Numbered from the stretch's first letter, positions 24,340 to 37,479 are shown. The stretch: DNA of 64,000 bases from Microcebus murinus (GCF_040939455.1 NC_134106.1:37842001-37906000); one strand, 5' to 3'. The notes: generated from the letters alone by a model not told the origin. Numbers and translations are program-made.

Positions 24340-24369
24340 TACAATCCTCGGCAGTGTCCTGAGACTGTA
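24340..24369 (+). promoter_or_regulatory. EPAS1: Iron-responsive element (IRE) in the EPAS1 leader
   Basis: The RNA can fold with a CAGUGU loop at 24,352-24,357. The upper stem pairs 24,347-24,351 (CUCGG) with 24,358-24,363 (CCUGAG), leaving U24,360 bulged. C24,346 is the expected unpaired C below it. The lower stem pairs 24,340-24,345 with 24,364-24,369, with one A-C mismatch at 24,344/24,365. The CAGUGN loop, bulged C and extra 3'-side bulge match the HIF-2alpha IRE known from the literature. There, IRP1 binding in iron-poor cells represses HIF-2alpha translation. Confidence 0.92.
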
Positions 24370-24446
24370 TGGTCATCTCAGCAGCCTCTCCCGCCCGGCC
24401 TCGGACTCCTTCCAGCTCCGGTCGTTCGAACCACTTCTTTTTTTGA
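24369..24446 (+). CDS. Upstream ORF of 25 codons in the EPAS1 leader
   Basis: This is the only AUG in the inferred leader before the main start. It reads MVISAASP and ends at a UGA at 24,444-24,446, giving 25 residues with a Phe run at the end. It is out of overlap with the main ORF, ending 338 bases upstream, so reinitiation is possible. Its first base is also the last base of the IRE stem. The AUG context (UGUAUGG, with U at -3 and G at +4) is moderate. From memory of the human leader, a uORF at the same place exists there too, which would argue for a function. The peptide itself has no recognised domain. The likely role is regulation of translation, not a stable product. Confidence 0.6.
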   Translation: MVISAASPARPRTPSSSGRSNHFFF

Positions 24447-24784
24447 AAACCCAGAAAAGCGACTCCTTTTCAAGGGAAAAAGGAACTTCAGTTCCTTTCT
24501 CGCTTCTTTTCGCGTCTGACAACCTCCACCCACTCCTTTCCCCGACCCCGCCTCCGCACGCAGGTTCCTCCCAGTCACCTTTCCTCACCCCCCTCCCCCG
24601 CACCTAGCCAGACGCCCGCAAACTTCCACCTGACTGTGCGGGGCGCTCGGGACCTGCGAGCACTAGGACCTTTACCACCGCCCGGACCGCGGGGAGCGGA
24701 CGAGGGCCACAGCGAAGGAAGCGGCTGCAGCCACCACCCGCCGCGGAGCCCAGGTGCTCGGCTTTTCAAAGGGCCACAGCGACA

Positions 24785-24810
24785 ATGACAGCTGACAAGG
24801 AGAAGAAAAG
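24785..24810 (+). CDS. EPAS1: EPAS1 (HIF-2alpha) exon 1 coding segment, partial gene
   Basis: The ATG at 24,785 begins MTADKEKK, and the exon ends after two bases (AG) of the ninth codon. This is the known N-terminus of HIF-2alpha, the oxygen-regulated bHLH-PAS subunit that pairs with ARNT in the nucleus to activate hypoxia genes such as erythropoietin. The exon boundary reads AG|GTAAGC, a near-perfect donor, giving a phase-2 intron. The start has A at -3, a favourable Kozak base. Only about 9 of roughly 870 residues lie here. The bHLH, PAS, oxygen-degradation and transactivation regions are in later exons outside the window. HIF-1alpha and HIF-3alpha begin differently, and the leader with its IRE is also EPAS1-specific, so the identification is firm. 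Confidence 0.95.
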
Positions 24811-26239
24811 GTAAGCGGGCGTTCAAGCAAATGAAGGAGCTGGTCTGTAGCAATGGCCGGGGGTGCGCGGGGCTGGCGCGACCGAGAGCGATTGGGAGAG
24901 GAGTGTGGGGAGGTCTTCGAGGCCCGAGGATCAGTTTGGAGAGTTTTGAGGGAGAGAGCAGGTGCCCCGTCTTGGGACGCGGAGCTTCGGCTTCGCAGTG
25001 GAGAGTTCTGTGGCTCAAAGGAGTGGCGAATCCGCGGGTGCAGGGAGGCCAAGAGGCCGAGGGGGATGGCCCTGGAGGTCGGAGGTGCTCCCGCGGTGCC
25101 TTTCAAATTCTCCCAGCCCCTGTACCAGACAACTGTGGCCAGGGCTTGAAACGTTTCTCGGCTGGTGGTCTCGACTTCTCGGGTCTCTTATGCTGGGGCA
25201 GCATCCACTCTTATCTTTAACTCTGGGTCTTTCCAAATGCTCTCGTATGCCCGCGCCGAGCCCCACACTGGCAAGGGGCCGGGGCGGAGCGCGGCTTAGG
25301 TGCGCGCCCCCGCCGAGTTGTCGGGACGCGGCGGTGGGCCCCGCTCCCGGGCTCCACACCCCACTGAAGCTTGTAGAACCCCCTTCCCTCACCCTGCACC
25401 TTGACTCTGCCCGAGAGTGGGTAGTGACCTGGATTGCCCTGCGGGGGCAGGTGTCTTGGTATTCAGGGTAGGGATAGCGACACTGGGCCCCCCTGGCATG
25501 TCCGGGTGTCTGTCTCCTAAGAGGACAGAGAAGGGCAGCCACTGCCTGCCCGCCTGCCCGCCCTCGCGAGCCGCCCGGCACTGGGTGAGAGGCAACTACG
25601 GCCAACTCTCGCTGCCCTCCCGCCCCCTCCCGGCCGCTCCCGGTCCGGCTCTCTCTGAGCTAGGGTGGGAGCGCACAGCACTGCCGCCAGACGTGGTTAC
25701 GGCCTCACCTTCCGCAAAAGTGTGCGGCTTGCCACCTGGCCCCTCGCTCCTCCTCTCTCCATTCGTGCTGTCCAGTGAGCTGGAGCTTCCATCGCCGCAC
25801 TCGGCGGCGGCTGGGCAGAGCTAGCCTGTTGGGGGCTGGGCTCGAACTTGCGGCTGGAGACCCCCGAGGCGGTGAGGTGGTGCGGGGATGAGGAGGACCG
25901 AGCCGTGAAGGGAGGGGGTGACTGGCCCTGAGGGCTCAGTGCCTGGGTTAATTTGCGCCTGTGCTGACTGCCACTGCGGGACCGGCGCCAGACGCCGTAT
26001 GTCCTCGGGTTCCCACCTCCAGGCACCGATAAGGATTTGATAAACGGGAGCGCATCGCGCGCGTCCTGGCCAGGCGCCCAGGCCCTTCACTGCGGGATCG
26101 CCAGCGGAGGGGATTGGGTCCCATCCCTCTTTCCGGCCCAGTCCCCCTGCTCGCGATCGCGCCCCCAAGGCCTGAGACAAGCGAGGGAGCCCCGAGACTG
26201 AGGCTGGCGGTTCCCGGGGCCCTCGGAGTGGCCCTGGGG

Positions 26240-26760
26240 TCCTTTGAGGGGGGTCTTTTGAGGACAGCGAAGCAAGGAAGAGTTTACGATTCTAGTGCAT
26301 CTTGTGAAACCGATCATAATGCCAAAAGTATTGATGAAACAATCCAAATACAAGTTTACAGACAGCCCCACTGCGAGCACTCTCTGCTCCGGAGTTGGCG
26401 AGGGAACTTAAACTGCACATTTTACAACTGCGATGCCTATCAGCGAATGTCGCAATCCGCAATCATCAAGGTGGGGCCTGATGGTAATCTTGACAAATGT
26501 GTGAAATGTCAGCGTCACCTGCGCGCCTCAGCGCCGGGTTCTGTGCAGTTTTGCGCTGCATATTAATCGTCGCGAGAAACTTGGGAGCAGGGGAAAAATT
26601 ATTGCGACACACCTGGCTACAGTACCTCTTTCCTTAACGGGCTGACGAGAGAGAGAGGGAGTCGGAGTGGGAGCGGGAAGAAAGTTGCCTAATTAGACTC
26701 CAAATTATTGGCGGGCTGGCCGCTTTAAAGACCACTGCGGGGACTGCCCGCGAAACGCCG
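26240..26760. promoter_or_regulatory. Candidate conserved regulatory block just inside intron 1
   Basis: After the GC-rich island ends, about 500 bases keep many CpG pairs although overall GC is only moderate (examples: tttacgattc, aaccgatcat, gcgaatgtcgcaatccgc, attaatcgtcgcgag). It also contains homeodomain-like TAAT cores and no recognisable repeat. CpG retained outside GC-rich context suggests germline hypomethylation and constraint. A 150-codon frame (26,114-26,566) crosses it, but its residues show no domain. An enhancer or alternative promoter is possible. Confidence 0.4.
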
Positions 26761-28602
26761 AGCGGCCGCCGTGCGAGCTGGGGCACCTGGCTGGTGAGTG
26801 CGCCGGCTGTCCGCCCTCTGCGACCTGCCTGGATTTTTGTGTAGCAGAATGGCGGAACAAACAGCGTGGCCCGCACCATCCAGAGTCCAGTGAGGTTGTC
26901 CAATTCCTGTTGAACTAATTGTTTTGAGATTCATTTTCTTTACGCCTGGCTATGTTTGCAGGGGATTCTTTAGGGACCAAGATGTAATTGAAATATGTGA
27001 ACCAATACATTGAAAGTTGGCGTTGTCAAGAAAGTGTAGCTTTCCTGAGCACCTCACAAGAGCGGTGTGACACCAAGGGAGTTCTCCCTCAATGATTCTG
27101 CCTACCAGGTAGTTCTTAAATGTTCGTGCTTCTTTGTTTCTACTGAGCCATTTCTCCCCGAAAACTCAAAATGCACAGAATATTTTCAGTGTTCCTTCTA
27201 TAATAACTATAGCCCCTCAAGAAATGGGCAGATTATTTTGTCCCATAACATTCATGTGCAGATGGATATGTTAGTGTTTGATAATGAAGAGTTTGCTTTC
27301 TGAACTTTAGCTGGCTGGCTGGTCTTGATAGAAGACTTTTGGTGGCAGTGGGCCTTTGCAATGACATCAAAGATATCAGAACCGATGCTTGGTGAGGGTA
27401 CTGTACTTTTACTCGTCTTTTTCTGCACCCATCAATCAGGAGTGAAGTGGAAGGCTCATTAACCAGCCAGGGTTCCTGATTCTAGGAGGAGCTAGAAAGT
27501 GTATAGGTGACTTGCCTCCTGATAAAACAATTTCTGAGTCCTTTCTCTGGGAGAGAAAAGAGTATGGAAGTCCTTAGATGTGTGAGGACTGGAGAATAGG
27601 TCATGTAAATGTAAATGAGGTCCTGGATAATCAGGGCTCAAAGTCCAGTTCCAAAGCCAGACTGAGTTCCAAGCACTTTCCAGGAATGCTTATCTAATAT
27701 TGCTTAGTGCAGGGTGAGCCATGGAGGGGGAATTGGAGACAGCTGGAGCAGAGGTTTTCAAGCTACCTCTCCCTACCCCTGACAGCTGGATTTGGTTGTT
27801 CCTCTGCTAAAATCAAATCAAATTCTACCATTTTTCAACTTGGAAGGGAAAAATATTGCTAGATGGGTTTTTTCAATTTAAGCATTTTTAAATAAATATT
27901 CATTAATCTTGATATAGTTCTGTGGCATTACCAGAAACACAGGATAAAACAAAATTGATATAATACATTATTGGTTCAGATATTTAAATACTAATTCATA
28001 CAGCTTTCATGAAGTTCAAAAGAATGCCGTGGCTTCAGGTTTTTCAGTGTTGTTTAAGGGGAACCTAGACTTATTTTATAAGAGATCGTGGAAACCATCT
28101 ACTCAAATTTTTCTTTTTCTGGGTAAGAAAACTGAGGCCCAGAGAGATTAAATGACTTCTCCAGTGCTGGTAAGAATCAGAACCCTGGTTTATTACTTTC
28201 ATTAAGTATGGATTTTGCTATTCACAAAAGAGTATTCCCAGCCCTAAAATGCCTCTAGACAGGATGATTTCCAAAGGATTAGAACACCCTTCCTCACTAC
28301 ACCCCCCAAACCACTGAACCTTATAGAAAGGAGATTTGCTTTTCTAGATAATTATAAAAGCCTTCAGGCTGCAGCAGGAGTGATTCTCTTTGTTTTTTGC
28401 ACAGAAAGGAAGCAGAATTGGTGCTGGTCCCAGTGTCTGTAAACTTTTGGAAGTATGAATTCATTGTCGTAGTGCTCTCCCTTTATTTCAGTTAGAAAAC
28501 AAAAATATATTTACGGTACATAGGTCGGCCTCATTAAACAAAACCAAGGACTGCTCGCCAATGGAGCAGATTGCTTTGTGAAGTAGAGAACATTCAAGCA
28601 GC
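26761..28602. other. Intronic sequence, no gene recognised
   Basis: Unique-looking intronic DNA with a small MIR-like fragment near 28,115-28,205 (gaaaactgaggcccagagag). Nothing else recognised. Confidence 0.5.
28115..28205 (-). repeat. MIR SINE fragment
   Basis: The sequence gaaaactgaggcccagagag with 'attaaatgacttctccag' following is the MIR core in reverse. Confidence 0.75.
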
Positions 28603-28610
28603 TCCTAGAC
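28603..28610. repeat. Left target-site duplication of the hAT element
   Basis: TCCTAGAC directly precedes the CAG end of the transposon. The partner at 30,828-30,835 is TCCTAGGC, a 7/8 match. Eight-base duplications are typical of hAT insertions. Confidence 0.85.
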
Positions 28611-28800
28611 CAGGGGTGGGGAACCATTTCATGTTGGCAGGCTGCATTAATTTTGCTGTAATAAAATAAGGCCCCATTCAGGAAATTTCAATTAGATATG
28701 CTTAAAAATGTGCAATATTTTGTAAAAATCTAACTACTATGTATATAATAATTTCAAAAAAATGAAAACTATTTGTTAATTTTAAAGTTAACTTAACATT

Positions 28801-30226
28801 TTAATGACTTTGTTGTGTCTGCTTTTTGTTGGAAAGCATTTGAATATTTGGTTGCAACGTGGAGGTCTGCAGTTTCAGTTGATCCTCTAGATGGGTAACA
28901 GTCATTTGTGACCTTAAGGGCATCTTGATTTGGGTTAGGTAGGAGAATATAGATTCACGGCAATAAGTGGTTGAAAAGCAAGAAAGCATTTTGGGGGCAT
29001 GTTGCCAAAGGCATGGGTATTCTTCACTTTTCATATTTCAATTGGGTCTTTCTTAGCATCAAACGATGACTTTAAAATATCTGCTGAGCGCGCAATCAAT
29101 TCCATCTGTAGTTCTTTAGGTGCCTTGGTGATATCAACTAGGTGAAGCTGAAATGCTAATTTGAGTGTGATGTCATGATTCTCAAAGTCAGTGAATGTTT
29201 CATTGTATTATCTAATTAATAAATCTATAACAGCTGTGTATTCTTCAAGTGATTAGCATATATCATGCTGCTCATCAATGACCTTGGCTAATTGGAGAAG
29301 ATGTTCATCTAGAATTTCCTTTTGAAGAAAAGGGTTTTGAAAAAAATAGCTTTTTAAAAAATGCTTGGATTTTTTTGCCGCATATCACATATAGACTTAG
29401 TTTTACCTTGCAAAGGAATATTCAAGTCATTTTGATTTGACATATCACACAGAAATACTGCAGTCCTACAGAAATTTTCTTTTAATAATTCACATTGCTA
29501 ATTCTATTTTTCTTAGAATTTAACTATTTGTTTTTGCAGAGATAAAATTTTGGCTAATACCTGTCCCTGCAAATAGCCAACATATTCTAGAATGATATGG
29601 ACATTCACATTGAATATCTCATCTTTAAACTTTAGCATGTTAGGAAACTGATAATGCTGTGTTGCATTTGCAGGAATATAGTTAACGATACTGATAACTT
29701 GTTGGAAAGTGTCACTTAAAATAGTAGCTTTAGCATACAATATTTTGTTAATGCAAGATATAAGAAATGAGAGCATCTGGATCTGTGAATCCTTTTTTTA
29801 ATCTGGGCAATAAACCTCATGTTTTCTTGTCATGGAAAGTGTACTGTTGGTACATATGCTCACTAAATTTACCAAATTCAGTCCAACTTCATGACATTTA
29901 TCTTGAAAGTTGTTGAAAATATCTACTCCCTGTGTTCTGTTCACAAGAGTGCCCAAATAGAGTAACTTTTTGTGGCAAAGAAAATCTTCTATTATGACCT
30001 GAGTGAAGTATAAAACCTGTGCTGAGTCAGTAGTATCAGTTAATTCATTCAAAGCAATCGAATAATATATATTTTCCTTTTGATGTACTGCAAGAATTTC
30101 TATCAATTTGAAGGCTAATCCATGTTGCCAATCAGTTAGGGTTCTCCTTGAAAGAGGCAGTTGTTTATAGTTCGAAATGTTATCAGGGTCTAAGCATCCT
30201 ACATCATCAATAATACATTCTTTCAC
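28801..30226 (-). pseudogene. hAT transposase relic
   Basis: Three separate frames cover the remains of a transposase: 30,226-29,798 (142 codons), 29,776-29,513 (87 codons) and 29,034-28,801 (77 codons). The first has NELTDTTDSAQV where active Charlie-type transposases have a DES(T)D motif, and ICTNSTLSM where a TDGAxAM motif is expected. Both catalytic Asp positions are therefore replaced by Asn. The last frame is the C-terminal dimerisation region, with a CRESIFS segment, RSQMTVTHLEDQLKL and a final SH. Stops and frameshifts separate the parts. No function for the host is indicated. Confidence 0.82.
29479..29547. repeat. 69-base segment duplicated inside the hAT element, copy 1
   Basis: This segment is repeated at 30,385-30,453 in the same orientation, 906 bases away, with one difference (gtttttgc against gttcttgc). 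Confidence 0.9.
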
Positions 30227-30384
30227 AATTCTACATCACTGAATGGGTTCCCTTTTTTCCAGAGTATATAAGCTACTTTATAAGTTGTTTCTGTGGCATT
30301 ATTTCCAGGTCTTATTGCTGCTTGAAAGAATTATCTTTGCTTTTAATCTTTCAATTTCTGCAGTACAACCTTTTGTACCTCTCT

Positions 30385-30453
30385 CTTTTAATAATTCACA
30401 TTGCTAATTCTATTTTTCTTAGAATTTAACTATTTGTTCTTGCAGAGATAAAA
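30385..30453. repeat. 69-base segment duplicated inside the hAT element, copy 2
   Basis: Near-identical direct repeat of 29,479-29,547. Flanks differ immediately outside both ends. Confidence 0.9.
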
Positions 30454-30835
30454 AGCTGGTAACAGACTGGTGTACTCCAGCCCCATAAACTCTCACCAAC
30501 CATCCTGGTGTGGTAGTGGTACCAGTCCAAGTGGTGGAAGTTAGAACTAAATTATGAGCGTAGCAGCCGTCAATTTAGCCCTCATGGCTTACTAATGTTC
30601 TAGTGTGCCTGTCAATCTGGGAGGATTATTTTATTGCAACTTATTTTATTCTTTAGTGTTTTAGCTATGATCATTTAAAAAATAAAATAAAAATATAAAA
30701 CGTGAACAAAAATATATTAATGAAAATAAAAGGATTTGTTCTGTAAAATTTGGATTCAGTCGGAAGGGTGCACTTAAGGACCTAGAAGGCCACATGTGGC
30801 CTTAAGGCCATAGGTTCCCCACCTCTGTCCTAGGC

Positions 30836-32635
30836 TGTTGATTCTTGCACTGTGTGAGGTGGCATTTTTACTAGGAGTGGAAACTATGAGACTATAACAG
30901 TTTAATTTACTTAGAATGTAAATCTGTGTGTGTGTATGTTTCTGTGTGTGTAGGATGATTCTCAACTTTCTAAGAATTTATTGTGTAAAGTGTTTAGAAA
31001 TAGAAGGAATCAATTAGATAATTATCAGTGCTCCAGGATTTTAGCCCAATACACTTGAAAATACTTGCTGTCATTAATTATTTCAAGATTTAGGCTTTTC
31101 TACTTTTCAGGAAGTCTATTCTATCTCGTAGCATTTGCTTTTTGTGTTTTCCCTAGTTCTGTCCTATACCAACATGCTAGTTTCCCTTTTCATGTTAGCC
31201 AAATGAATCTTCCCTTTGCTGGTGGCTTTCAGTACTGACCATCACTGGTAGTTCACAGCAGGTCTAGCTTTTACCAATATTGTCAAGTTAGCAATATTTG
31301 CTCCCTGGGCCCAGTGCCCTTTACTGCAACACCCCCCTCTCCCCCAGGACCAGACTGCATATTCTCATCATGGAAACCAGCTCTGATATATCCATACCAG
31401 GATATAAATACATGAGACAGCAAATGTGTGCTGAACACCTCCTAATCTAGCTAAAATGGTGAAGAGAAGACTAAGAAATAGGGCACATAGTCTTGTCATC
31501 AAGTTGCTTAGACTCGGGGGAAAAAACAGAGACGCAGGAAGTTAACTGAAAATATGCATAGCTGGCAGCTTGCATGTGACTTTTCTGTAGGAATCAAATA
31601 TTTTGAAGCTAAAGATAAGAAGCTGTGAGGAGCATTTCGGGTAGTAACCACATGCTCAAGCACACACAATTATTTAAGTGTGTTGTATTTGGGGATGGAG
31701 AAGTTGGTTCATAGTGTCCCTGGAACCAAATAGGGTAGGTGCTGACCAGCAGGGCACAGACTGGCGCCCAGTGAAGGTCAAATGGGGGAAGTCAGTGTTT
31801 GGGGCAGTGAGAGAGAAGAAAACTTGGAGGGTCCCTATCATGTGTTCCCTATCGTGCACTTTACACCGCAGACAGAAAGGCCCCCCAGATCAAATGTTTG
31901 TTCTTTACGACACACTTGCTTTGGGTGCAGGAGTGGAGGGGACATCTGGTAGGACTCCATGTACAATAGGCCAGAGGTGTCTGTTCCACTAAGGATAACA
32001 GCGGAGACTGCTATGACTCCAGAAAGGCCATGAAGCGGGAGACGGGGCTTCTTAACTAGGCTTTATGAATGGGGTTCGGGGGATGTATGAATGTCTGAAA
32101 CTGTGTGCAAGGTATTATGTATATAAGCATATTTTTCTGAAGGAAATCTGTTCAAGTTTCAATAGCCTTTCAAAGGTTCTATGATCTGGAAAAGGCAAGC
32201 CCTTGCTCTTGGATGTCTGATTTGGTGACTGTCTTATGTATGTTTCGGGATCTTTCTGCTCAGGTCCCAGTACATTGCACTGCCAGTGTCTTTACCTGTT
32301 TTAGGGCAGAGGATGGTGGTGTGTGCATCTAATGGAGATTCTGCAGTGCAGTGTGACCTTTTTTGTCCCTGGCAGCCTGTACGCCTAACGTCTGCCCTCA
32401 GTCTTGGAAGGTGGGGGAGCCGAGTGCCCTGCACAGGGTTAAGCCTGATGTGATTCATTTTGTTAATGCTTCCAAAAATGGCTGTGAAAATAAATTTATC
32501 CTCACATTTTCCATCATCCTCAAATAGTTATTTTGAGGGCCTTCCTGTACCAAGAATGTACGTGTCCTTAATAGAAATCCTATGTGCAGTAAGATACAAC
32601 AAAAAACTGAACACTTAGTCTTATTTGTCAGCACT
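30836..32635. other. Intronic sequence, no gene recognised
   Basis: Mixed intronic DNA. A short TG-rich stretch occurs near 30,926-30,951. No recognised gene or complete repeat. Confidence 0.5.
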
Positions 32636-32639
32636 GTTC

Positions 32640-32830
32640 TCAGAACTTTACATGGATTCATTCTTTTAATCCTCATCACAACCTTGTGAGGTAAGCCTTG
32701 TTGTTATCCCCACTTCACTGATGGGAAAGCTGAAGTACAGAGAGGTTAACTGCCCAGGGTCATTTGGTAGCCTGGGCAGAGCTGGGTAAGGTGTCTCCAG
32801 TCTGAATCCCGACCAGCGTTCATACCTCCT
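32640..32830 (-). repeat. MIR SINE
   Basis: Contains 'tttaatcctcatcacaacc', 'ttgtgaggtaagccttgttg', 'atccccacttcactgatggg' and 'tacagagaggttaactgccc', a well-preserved MIR in reverse. Confidence 0.85.
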
Positions 32831-34550
32831 TACCTTACCTAGGATAGCTATAAAGTATTTAATACCATGACTGACTCGTGTAAGTACTCTATAAATGATA
32901 ACTGCCTTTGTTGCATTTATAATTATCATAATTACTTTTCTCTTTTATGACTCATCACTTATATCAAACCTCACAAGCAGATAGGGATTGAAGATCTGAA
33001 GGGTGGACTTAGAACTCTTGAAATTTCTTATTTTTTGTGGGTTTCCCTCAACTCTGACAGGAGGTGGTTCTCAACTACCCCAAGAAGTTCAAAGCTTTCC
33101 ACCTCCCACCTTTTGCTGGTGGCAAGACTTCAATAATTCCTTCAGCCTTTGGATTCCATTGTGCAGGAGAACCTGTTAGAAGCTTTTCCTCTGTGGCTTC
33201 TGAAGAACCATCTACAAATCAAGATGCACAGGACTTCCTCTAGCTCTTTTGATCCTTTGAAATTGCAAGCACAGGAAGGAATGGATGGGGGGATAAAGAA
33301 TAGCTCCGATTGTTGCAATAATAATGTGTTACATTTTCATAGAGCCCTTTCTCTCATGAGCTCTGAGCCTTCAGTCATCACGCCGTTGGCCTCTGCACTG
33401 TGAACCTGGAGCGCTTCTTGAGTTTTCCCAGTGATGTGAAACAGATCCCACTGACGCAGATCATAACAGAGAGAGAAGTCAGCCATGTCGGCAGTTGCAC
33501 GTGACAGTCTGTGTGGTGGCCATTCATGGGTACGTGCCACTAACAGCATCTGTGATTTTCAAGTAGAGGTTGGGCATAATTTGGTGCCAGGTGTCTGGTC
33601 TCACTGTTGGAAGCCACAGAACTGACCTGAAAGCACAAATTCAAGAAGAGCGGAGAGGCCCTTTGAGATCCCTGGAGCCGAAGAGACAGGTGGACAAGAA
33701 TGTCATCTACTTCTAAGTGGCTTTGTTTTTTCTAATTTCTCAAGAAATACTGGTTTGCTTAACTGCCTTAGGCTGTTAATAGGGGCCTCTTGCATGTCAG
33801 CAAAACTCTTATTATACATGGTGTCACCACCAGAAGCTTCCCATGCTCCCAGGAGGTACATTTCCCTCCCCCTTAACTTGGAAAGAGTTTTCAGTTTTAA
33901 AGTTACAAGTAATTTCTATGCCAGATAATGACTCTGAGAAGTAGATCCTTTTCTCATGTGGAAAAATATTTCAGAAAGGTGGCTTGTCAAAAAGGTAAAT
34001 GACCTCATTTTAAAAATGTATTTATTTGCCATGTACCCATCTGGCATTTTCTCAACTCTACAAAGCCATGGAAGTGGATTGTTAGAAGTCTCTTATATAC
34101 TCTCAGTGACTTCCTGAACACCCCTTCTCCAATGGAACCCTCCAACCAAAAAAAAAAAAATCAAACCTAAGAGGTAAGTGCTAGTAATCATAAAAGATGT
34201 AGTGATTTTATTTGGTTAGGCGGTGCAATCAAGCACATGGGTGGGAAAATGGATCCATTATGCTATACCCATGGTTGTGATGCTGGAGTTTAATCCCCAC
34301 TGCTGTGTTGGCTGCCCCACATGCTGAGAGTATGGCCTAATAGTATGCTTAGACGTTGATCAGGTCTGTAACAGCTTTAGTTGAGTTTTGTGGTCTCATT
34401 TTTAGTCCATGGTTTAGTCCATAGGCCTGATTTTGGCCTATGACTGCATGGAGTGAGTAGTTTTCTATGAATAATAGGATGCATAGATTTAGTCTGAGAA
34501 AGTTCAGAAGCATTTTATAAATCTTTTAAAATATATCAATTAAAGTATAT
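32831..34550. other. Intronic sequence, no gene recognised
   Basis: Contains a pair of bHLH-type motifs at 33,498-33,503 and 33,531-33,536 (see findings). Otherwise only chance open frames. Confidence 0.5.
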
Positions 34551-34552
34551 GA

Positions 34553-37479
<2,927 letters not shown>

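Larger units (their letters stand above)
24268..24784 (+). other. EPAS1: EPAS1 5' untranslated leader (exon 1, start approximate)
   Basis: The transcript start is inferred, to within perhaps 20 bases, from the TTTAAA-like element upstream and from the known human leader, whose sequence I recognise here. The leader of about 517 bases contains an iron-responsive element near the cap, one upstream AUG with a 25-codon ORF, and then about 338 bases without any AUG before the main start. The IRE lies roughly 70 bases from the inferred cap, the kind of position from which IRP binding blocks 43S loading in other IRE-regulated mRNAs. Confidence 0.85.
23120..26560. promoter_or_regulatory. EPAS1: CpG island of the EPAS1 promoter, exon 1 and start of intron 1
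   Basis: From about 23,120 the CpG density rises strongly, is highest around 23,760-24,360 and fades near 26,560. EPAS1 exon 1 lies inside it. The long overlapping open frames on both strands here (up to 211 codons) come from GC-rich sequence lacking stop codons. They are not recognised proteins. Boundaries were judged by eye. Confidence 0.9.
28611..30827 (-). mobile_element. Nearly full-length Charlie-like hAT DNA transposon, dead
   Basis: The 2,217-base element begins CAGGGGTGGGGAACC and ends with the inverted copy (reading CAGAGGTGGGGAACC from the other strand), so the terminal repeats differ at one of 15 bases. An 8-base duplication flanks it. Near the right end, 30,786-30,803 is a perfect 18-base palindrome, partly overlapped by a second at 30,797-30,810. 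Transposase remains are on the minus strand. I recognise the Charlie/GTF2IRD2-like hAT group from the coding remains, but the exact family is not resolved. Confidence 0.88.

Noticed and set aside
23741..24376. 211-codon open frame on the minus strand across the promoter
   Set aside because: It is rich in R, G, P and A because the DNA is a CpG island with few stop codons. It overlaps the promoter and leader, and several other frames are open in the same place.
25015..25605. 196-codon minus-strand frame in the CpG island
   Set aside because: No domain or splice context. Other frames are also open here.
26114..26566. 150-codon plus-strand frame at the start of intron 1
   Set aside because: Looks superficially protein-like and Cys-containing near the end, but has no recognised domain. 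The underlying DNA is better explained as regulatory.
29798..30226. 142-codon minus-strand frame as a possible domesticated gene
   Set aside because: It is a fragment of a hAT transposase with both catalytic motif positions changed and a stop before the rest of the protein. Nothing shows host use.
28611..30827. Assignment of the hAT element to the SPIN (space invader) family
   Set aside because: The terminal repeat (CAGGGGTGGGGAACC) and the coding remains do not match what I know of SPIN; I leave the family open.
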